Assembly (NCBI RefSeq): GCF_000166275.1
Contig: NZ_CM001023.1
Coordinates: forward strand, 1 to 64,000
Length of the DNA stretch: 64,000 bases
Direction: 5' to 3'
DNA from: Algoriphagus machipongonensis
GTDB taxonomy: Bacteria > Bacteroidota > Bacteroidia > Cytophagales > Cyclobacteriaceae
Shown: piece by piece, positions 60,568-64,000 of the stretch
How positions within the stretch are numbered: position 1 is the stretch's first letter
Layout: every line of letters starts with the position of its first letter
Made by a program: the position numbers and the translations under genes
Notes under the pieces: generated by a model
What the model saw: only the letters and a program-made list of their open reading frames with translations
The model's database searches: none
Told to the model about the DNA's origin: nothing

Positions 60568-62358
60568 TTAATTTTCTGCAAATTGTAATCTCACCAGGTT
60601 GGCATAGAATCCCTCATCTTTTTGAAGTAGCTCCTGATGATTTCCAGACTCTACAATTTCCCCATCTTTGAGTGCATAAATACGATCTACCTTTCGAATA
60701 GTCGCAAGCCTGTGGGCAATGATTATTGTAGTTCTTCCTTTCATCAGTTCGTCCAAAGCCTCTTGTACCAAAGCCTCAGATTCCGCATCCAAAGAGGAAG
60801 TTGCCTCATCCAAAATCAAGATAGAAGGATCCTTCAAAATGGCTCTTGCGATTGCCACTCGTTGTCTTTGTCCTCCAGAAAGCTTCACTCCACGCTCACC
60901 AACCAAGGTCCCTAAACCCTCTGGGAATTGACTGATAAACTGCCAAGCGTTGGCCTTTTTAGCAGCAAGAATAATTTCTTCTTCCGTGGCATCTGGTTTT
61001 GCATAGGCAATGTTCTCTCTTATAGAGCCTCCAAAAAGCAGAACTTCCTGCGGGACCATCCCTACCCTGCTTCGCAAAGCCTGAATATCCCAGTTTTGAA
61101 TATTCTTGTCATCAACAGCAATACTACCTTCCTGAATATCATAAAAGCGTAAAAGCAATTGAATAATGGTGGATTTTCCTGCACCCGAATGCCCTGCAAG
61201 CGCCACTTTTTCCCCGGGATTGACATGGAAACTCAAATCTTTTAATACCTCCACCTCTGGTCGTGTAGGGTAATGAAACTTGATATTTTTGAAATCAATT
61301 TTTCCTTGAAATTCCATGGCCACATCGCCACCGGAAGCTTCAGGCTCCTCTTCTAAAATCTCCAATACACGTTCCGATGAACCGATCGCTTTTTGAACTT
61401 GACCGTAAATATCACCTAACCCTGCAATGGAGCCTCCAATAAACGTGGTGTACAACACAAAAGAAACCAATTCACCCACACTCATATCTCCTGATCCAAC
61501 TAGGCTGGCTCCGTACCACATCACGGCCACGATTCCACCAAATAATGCGAAAATGATAAATGAAATAAAGGCTCCTCGATATTTAGCTTGACGTAAAGCT
61601 ACGCCTACTACGGAATTCAGCCCTTTTCCATATCGAAGGGATTCATAAGTCTCACCAACAAATGATTTAACCGTGCTAATGGATTGAAGGGTTTCCTCCA
61701 CAATGACATTTGCTGCGGCCAACTCATCTTGGGTTTTCTTCGAAAGCTTTCTGATAAATTTCCCAAAAACCATGGCTATTAAGACCAAGACAGGAAATGT
61801 TCCCAACATAAACAGCGTCAACTTCGGGGTATTAAAAAGCAAAAAGGCCACACCGGCAATCAGCGTAACAATCTGCCTGAAAAACTCAGCCAAAGTCACC
61901 GAAAATGTATCCTGCAATAAGCTCACATCAGAAGTAATCCTGGAAATCAGCTCCCCTGTTCTTCTTTTATCAAAAAATGTCATGGGCAAGCGAACCATTC
62001 GAGAATAAAGAGCCAGTCTGATATCTCGCATGGATCTTTCCGAAACCAAGGCAAAAAGCCATACCCGGAAAAATGAAAAGATACTTTGGACAGCCAGAAT
62101 TCCCACCAAAATCAAAGCGATGGAATTGATATCTGAAACGATCCATTCTGTTCCCTGTGCTGCATCGATCAACTTGCCAGCCACATATGGAAATGTCAAT
62201 AAAGTAAGTGAAGAAAATAAAAGGAATACCAACCCCAAGATAAATACCCATTTGTAGGGTAATAAAAAGCGGAAAATACTTCCCATTTTTTGTAAATTCT
62301 GCTTCGACAACTTCCTCTTTTCGCTCTCTTCTAAAGCAGTACCTCTTTGTTTTGCCAT
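60568..62358 (-). CDS. ABC exporter, MsbA-like half transporter
   Basis: A 596-residue fused membrane/ATPase half-transporter, working as a homodimer. Six helices span about 35-340. The nucleotide-binding domain has Walker A GHSGAGKST near 392-400, the signature LSGGQRQRVAIARA near 495-508, Walker B SILILDEATSS near 513-523, and a switch His (IIIAHRLATI). Order and length match lipid and drug exporters such as MsbA and BmrA. Substrate unknown. Confidence 0.96.
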   Translation of the reverse strand: MAKQRGTALEESEKRKLSKQNLQKMGSIFRFLLPYKWVFILGLVFLLFSSLTLLTFPYVAGKLIDAAQGTEWIVSDINSIALILVGILAVQSIFSFFRVWLFALVSERSMRDIRLALYSRMVRLPMTFFDKRRTGELISRITSDVSLLQDTFSVTLAEFFRQIVTLIAGVAFLLFNTPKLTLFMLGTFPVLVLIAMVFGKFIRKLSKKTQDELAAANVIVEETLQSISTVKSFVGETYESLRYGKGLNSVVGVALRQAKYRGAFISFIIFALFGGIVAVMWYGASLVGSGDMSVGELVSFVLYTTFIGGSIAGLGDIYGQVQKAIGSSERVLEILEEEPEASGGDVAMEFQGKIDFKNIKFHYPTRPEVEVLKDLSFHVNPGEKVALAGHSGAGKSTIIQLLLRFYDIQEGSIAVDDKNIQNWDIQALRSRVGMVPQEVLLFGGSIRENIAYAKPDATEEEIILAAKKANAWQFISQFPEGLGTLVGERGVKLSGGQRQRVAIARAILKDPSILILDEATSSLDAESEALVQEALDELMKGRTTIIIAHRLATIRKVDRIYALKDGEIVESGNHQELLQKDEGFYANLVRLQFAEN

Positions 62359-62506
62359 TCGTTTATACTGGTAATTGAAGGGACAAAAGTAAGGGTTTTT
62401 GAATGCATATCATTCCTATTTATACAAATCCCTATTTCAAGTGAACATTTAGTTTACTTCAGCCTTAATTTTCAAGATAAAATAGCTGCTTCAGACAAGC
62501 CAAAAC

Positions 62507-62545
62507 AAAAAAAGAGACCGTCTCATAAGACAGCCTCTTTTTTTG
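62507..62545 (-). terminator. terminator of the coiled-coil membrane protein gene
   Basis: Long stem (agagaccgtct / agacagcctct with two mismatches) flanked by A and T runs; on the minus strand it lies just past the stop at 62577. Confidence 0.85.
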
Positions 62546-62576
62546 AAACTTTTTAGAAACAATCTGAGGGAATTTT

Positions 62577-63179
62577 CTACTTTTTGCCCATTTGAACATC
62601 AATTAATTCCCTTTTCAATTTCCTTTCTCGATCCAGTGTGTTCTTTCTGTGGGCATCAAATTCCTCCTGAACTTCTTCCAAATCTTTACGAGCTTTTTTG
62701 ATCTTATTAAAACTCCTTAAATACTGCATTGAGAAAAAGGCCAGTGCCGCAGCCAAAATGGCCACTAAAATCCACATCATCGAAGAATAAACGGCCTTGT
62801 GTATTCCCATTCCTAAAAAGCTGAAATTATCCTTGGCAGCTATTGCTTCTTCTTTCTCTGCCTCAGCATTCTGCATGACTATATTCATATTCCCTAGGGA
62901 ATCTTTCTGATTGGAAATCAATGTTTTCAAATCAACAACTTCCTGTCTCATCGTTCTCATCGAGTCCAGAATATTGGATTTTAACTTGTCCAAGTTGGTC
63001 CGCTTGACAACCTTATATTCTTGGTAATTATTAGATACGTTATAGATGTAATCAAATTGGCTATCAATAGTGCCTTCATTCAAAGATCCTTTGTCTTCTG
63101 TTTCGCTTTGTGCCAATACTTGATTTTCAATTACACAAACGAACAGCAGCAAACTACACAGCTTCAATACTTTTAACAT
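62577..63179 (-). CDS. coiled-coil membrane protein of unknown function
   Basis: A 200-residue protein with a signal-like N-terminus (about 1-23, VLAQ), a periplasmic coiled coil (about 55-115, KSNILDSMRTMRQEVVDLK and following heptads), a transmembrane helix near 133-153 (SSMMWILVAILAAALAFFSM), and a charged cytoplasmic coiled coil to the end. This layout is common in Bacteroidota and is often mislabelled as a tRNA methyltransferase; no methyltransferase motif is present. Probably monocistronic. Confidence 0.75.
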   Translation of the reverse strand: MLKVLKLCSLLLFVCVIENQVLAQSETEDKGSLNEGTIDSQFDYIYNVSNNYQEYKVVKRTNLDKLKSNILDSMRTMRQEVVDLKTLISNQKDSLGNMNIVMQNAEAEKEEAIAAKDNFSFLGMGIHKAVYSSMMWILVAILAAALAFFSMQYLRSFNKIKKARKDLEEVQEEFDAHRKNTLDRERKLKRELIDVQMGKK

Positions 63180-63448
63180 TGGGTATAAATTTTACAATTT
63201 GGGGGATTGGCATCGGGCTTCAATAAACATGCCCAGCCGCAAAAATAACAGGTATTTTTTAAAAGCCCTTCTTTTCAGCCACTTAGGGTTTTGGTAATAA
63301 CAGAAAGTCCCAAAAATCGTATTTCTAAAAAATTCTACCTATTCCGATTTAAAAAAATAAAACCTCCTTTAACAGCTGAAATTCAGCTCTCTTTGTTAAT
63401 TCTAAGGGAGATTAGGTATTTTTATTCGGTTAAAAATTTGATCCATAA
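63180..63448. other. intergenic region before the TPR gene
   Basis: About 270 AT-rich bases. A short palindrome (agctgaaattcagct near 63374-63388) is the only structure noted. Confidence 0.45.
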
Positions 63449-64000
63449 ATGCCCAAGATTTTAAGGTTTATTCTCTTATTCCTTCTTCCTATAGCTAGTT
63501 TTTCACAACAGAAAAACAATAGCTCCATTTTGGAACAAGGGAAAATTGCCTTTGAAAATGAAAACTGGAAGCAAGCGGTTGGGCATTTTGACACCTGGCT
63601 TAGCTTACACCCTAAAGATGAAGAAGCGTATTGGTTGAGAGGTCAATCCTTTGAATACCTGGAGGAATATGAGCGATCCAATAGTGATTACAGTGCGGCT
63701 TTGACCTTAGATCCCTTGCATGCTGAAGTGTATTTTGCTCGGGGAAGAGTACGACATATGCTTGGGCAATATGAACAGGCTATGCTGGATTTTGATACAT
63801 TTTTAGAAAGTGAACCTGGAGAAACCACACGGGTCATTTACAGTAGAGCTCCCGGTCAGAAAGGCATTTCAAATATCATAACTGCGCAAAATGAAAATCC
63901 AGCTCAGGTTTATTACCATATGGGTTTAAGCAGCATGGAACTCCAAGAGTATGACAATGCCCTGAATTTTTTTGAGGAAGCCCTCAGATTTCAGCCCGGC
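63449..64000 (+). CDS. TPR-repeat secreted protein, truncated by window edge
   Basis: An open frame from ATG 63449 to the right edge (184 codons, no stop). Signal peptide about 1-19 (ending SFSQQ). TPR units follow: AFENENWKQAVGHFDTWLSL, AYWLRGQSFEYLEEYERSNS, EVYFARGRVRHMLGQYEQA and VYYHMGLSSMELQEYDNAL. TPR arrays bind partner proteins, often in envelope complexes. The rest lies outside the window. Confidence 0.9.
   Translation, partial: MPKILRFILLFLLPIASFSQQKNNSSILEQGKIAFENENWKQAVGHFDTWLSLHPKDEEAYWLRGQSFEYLEEYERSNSDYSAALTLDPLHAEVYFARGRVRHMLGQYEQAMLDFDTFLESEPGETTRVIYSRAPGQKGISNIITAQNENPAQVYYHMGLSSMELQEYDNALNFFEEALRFQPG

Noticed and set aside
62577..63179. tRNA (guanine-N1)-methyltransferase assignment
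   Set aside because: Proteins of this kind sometimes carry that label, but this one has a signal peptide, coiled coil and membrane helix with no methyltransferase motif.

Overview
The window looks like a chromosomal segment of a Bacteroidota bacterium, most likely Cytophagales (Cyclobacteriaceae/Algoriphagus-like). Evidence: an AT-rich background, SusC/SusD and TonB receptors, a very large DUF11/PKD/SprB-type surface protein, many S/C-type lipoproteins, DUF3127, DUF6702, NIPSNAP and Wzi proteins, and a Bacteroidota-style purK-purE pair. I saw no rRNA, tRNA, CRISPR array or prophage. Assignments rest on reading motifs by eye; no database search was run.

Layout. 1-3212: 5' part (minus strand) of a giant secreted adhesin whose tandem 113-residue modules are identical at DNA level and run off the left edge. 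3710-8152: an aldehyde dehydrogenase/lipoprotein esterase pair, an ECF sigma factor with an overlapping small anti-sigma-like gene, DUF3127 and two small unknown proteins. 8165-8317: a small inverted-repeat element. 8321-13756: purK-purE, a membrane-anchored MutS-like ATPase, a 58-residue protein, a lipoprotein, and a close homologue of iodotyrosine deiodinase directly behind a terminator-like hairpin. 13826-18654: a mechanosensitive channel and then a compact type III polyketide synthase cluster (PKS, methyltransferase, UbiA prenyltransferase, geranylgeranyl-reductase-like flavoprotein). This is the best candidate for an undescribed biosynthetic system.

18765-34719: a DUF5117/DUF5118 zinc protease, a Fur-family regulator, small membrane proteins, sulfotransferase-like and SGNH proteins, a tricorn-type protease, a fasciclin protein, rlmH, a transglutaminase-like protein, a lipoprotein-Wzi-SlyD operon, and wecB with a DUF985 cupin. 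34812-41133: a TonB receptor with a surface beta-helix lipoprotein, a MoxR ATPase, and a pseudouridine synthase with a 58-residue CxxCG protein. 41359-42627: an IS200/RAYT-type Y1 transposase followed by a 750-bp array of REP-like palindromes with an internal 196-bp tandem repeat.

42712-63179: an M20 amidohydrolase, NIPSNAP, a barrel protein, an orphan protein, an M1 peptidase/HupE/DUF6702 group, a CAP protein, a SusC-SusD pair with a possible LacI-type operator, a 2'-5' RNA ligase-like protein, a tandem universal stress protein, two methyltransferases, DUF3050, an MsbA-like ABC exporter and a coiled-coil membrane protein. 63449-64000: the start of a TPR protein cut by the right edge.

Many genes end at clear intrinsic terminators, and convergent neighbours often overlap by 4-9 bases. 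Several likely starts are downstream of the longest possible frame and are given as corrected positions.
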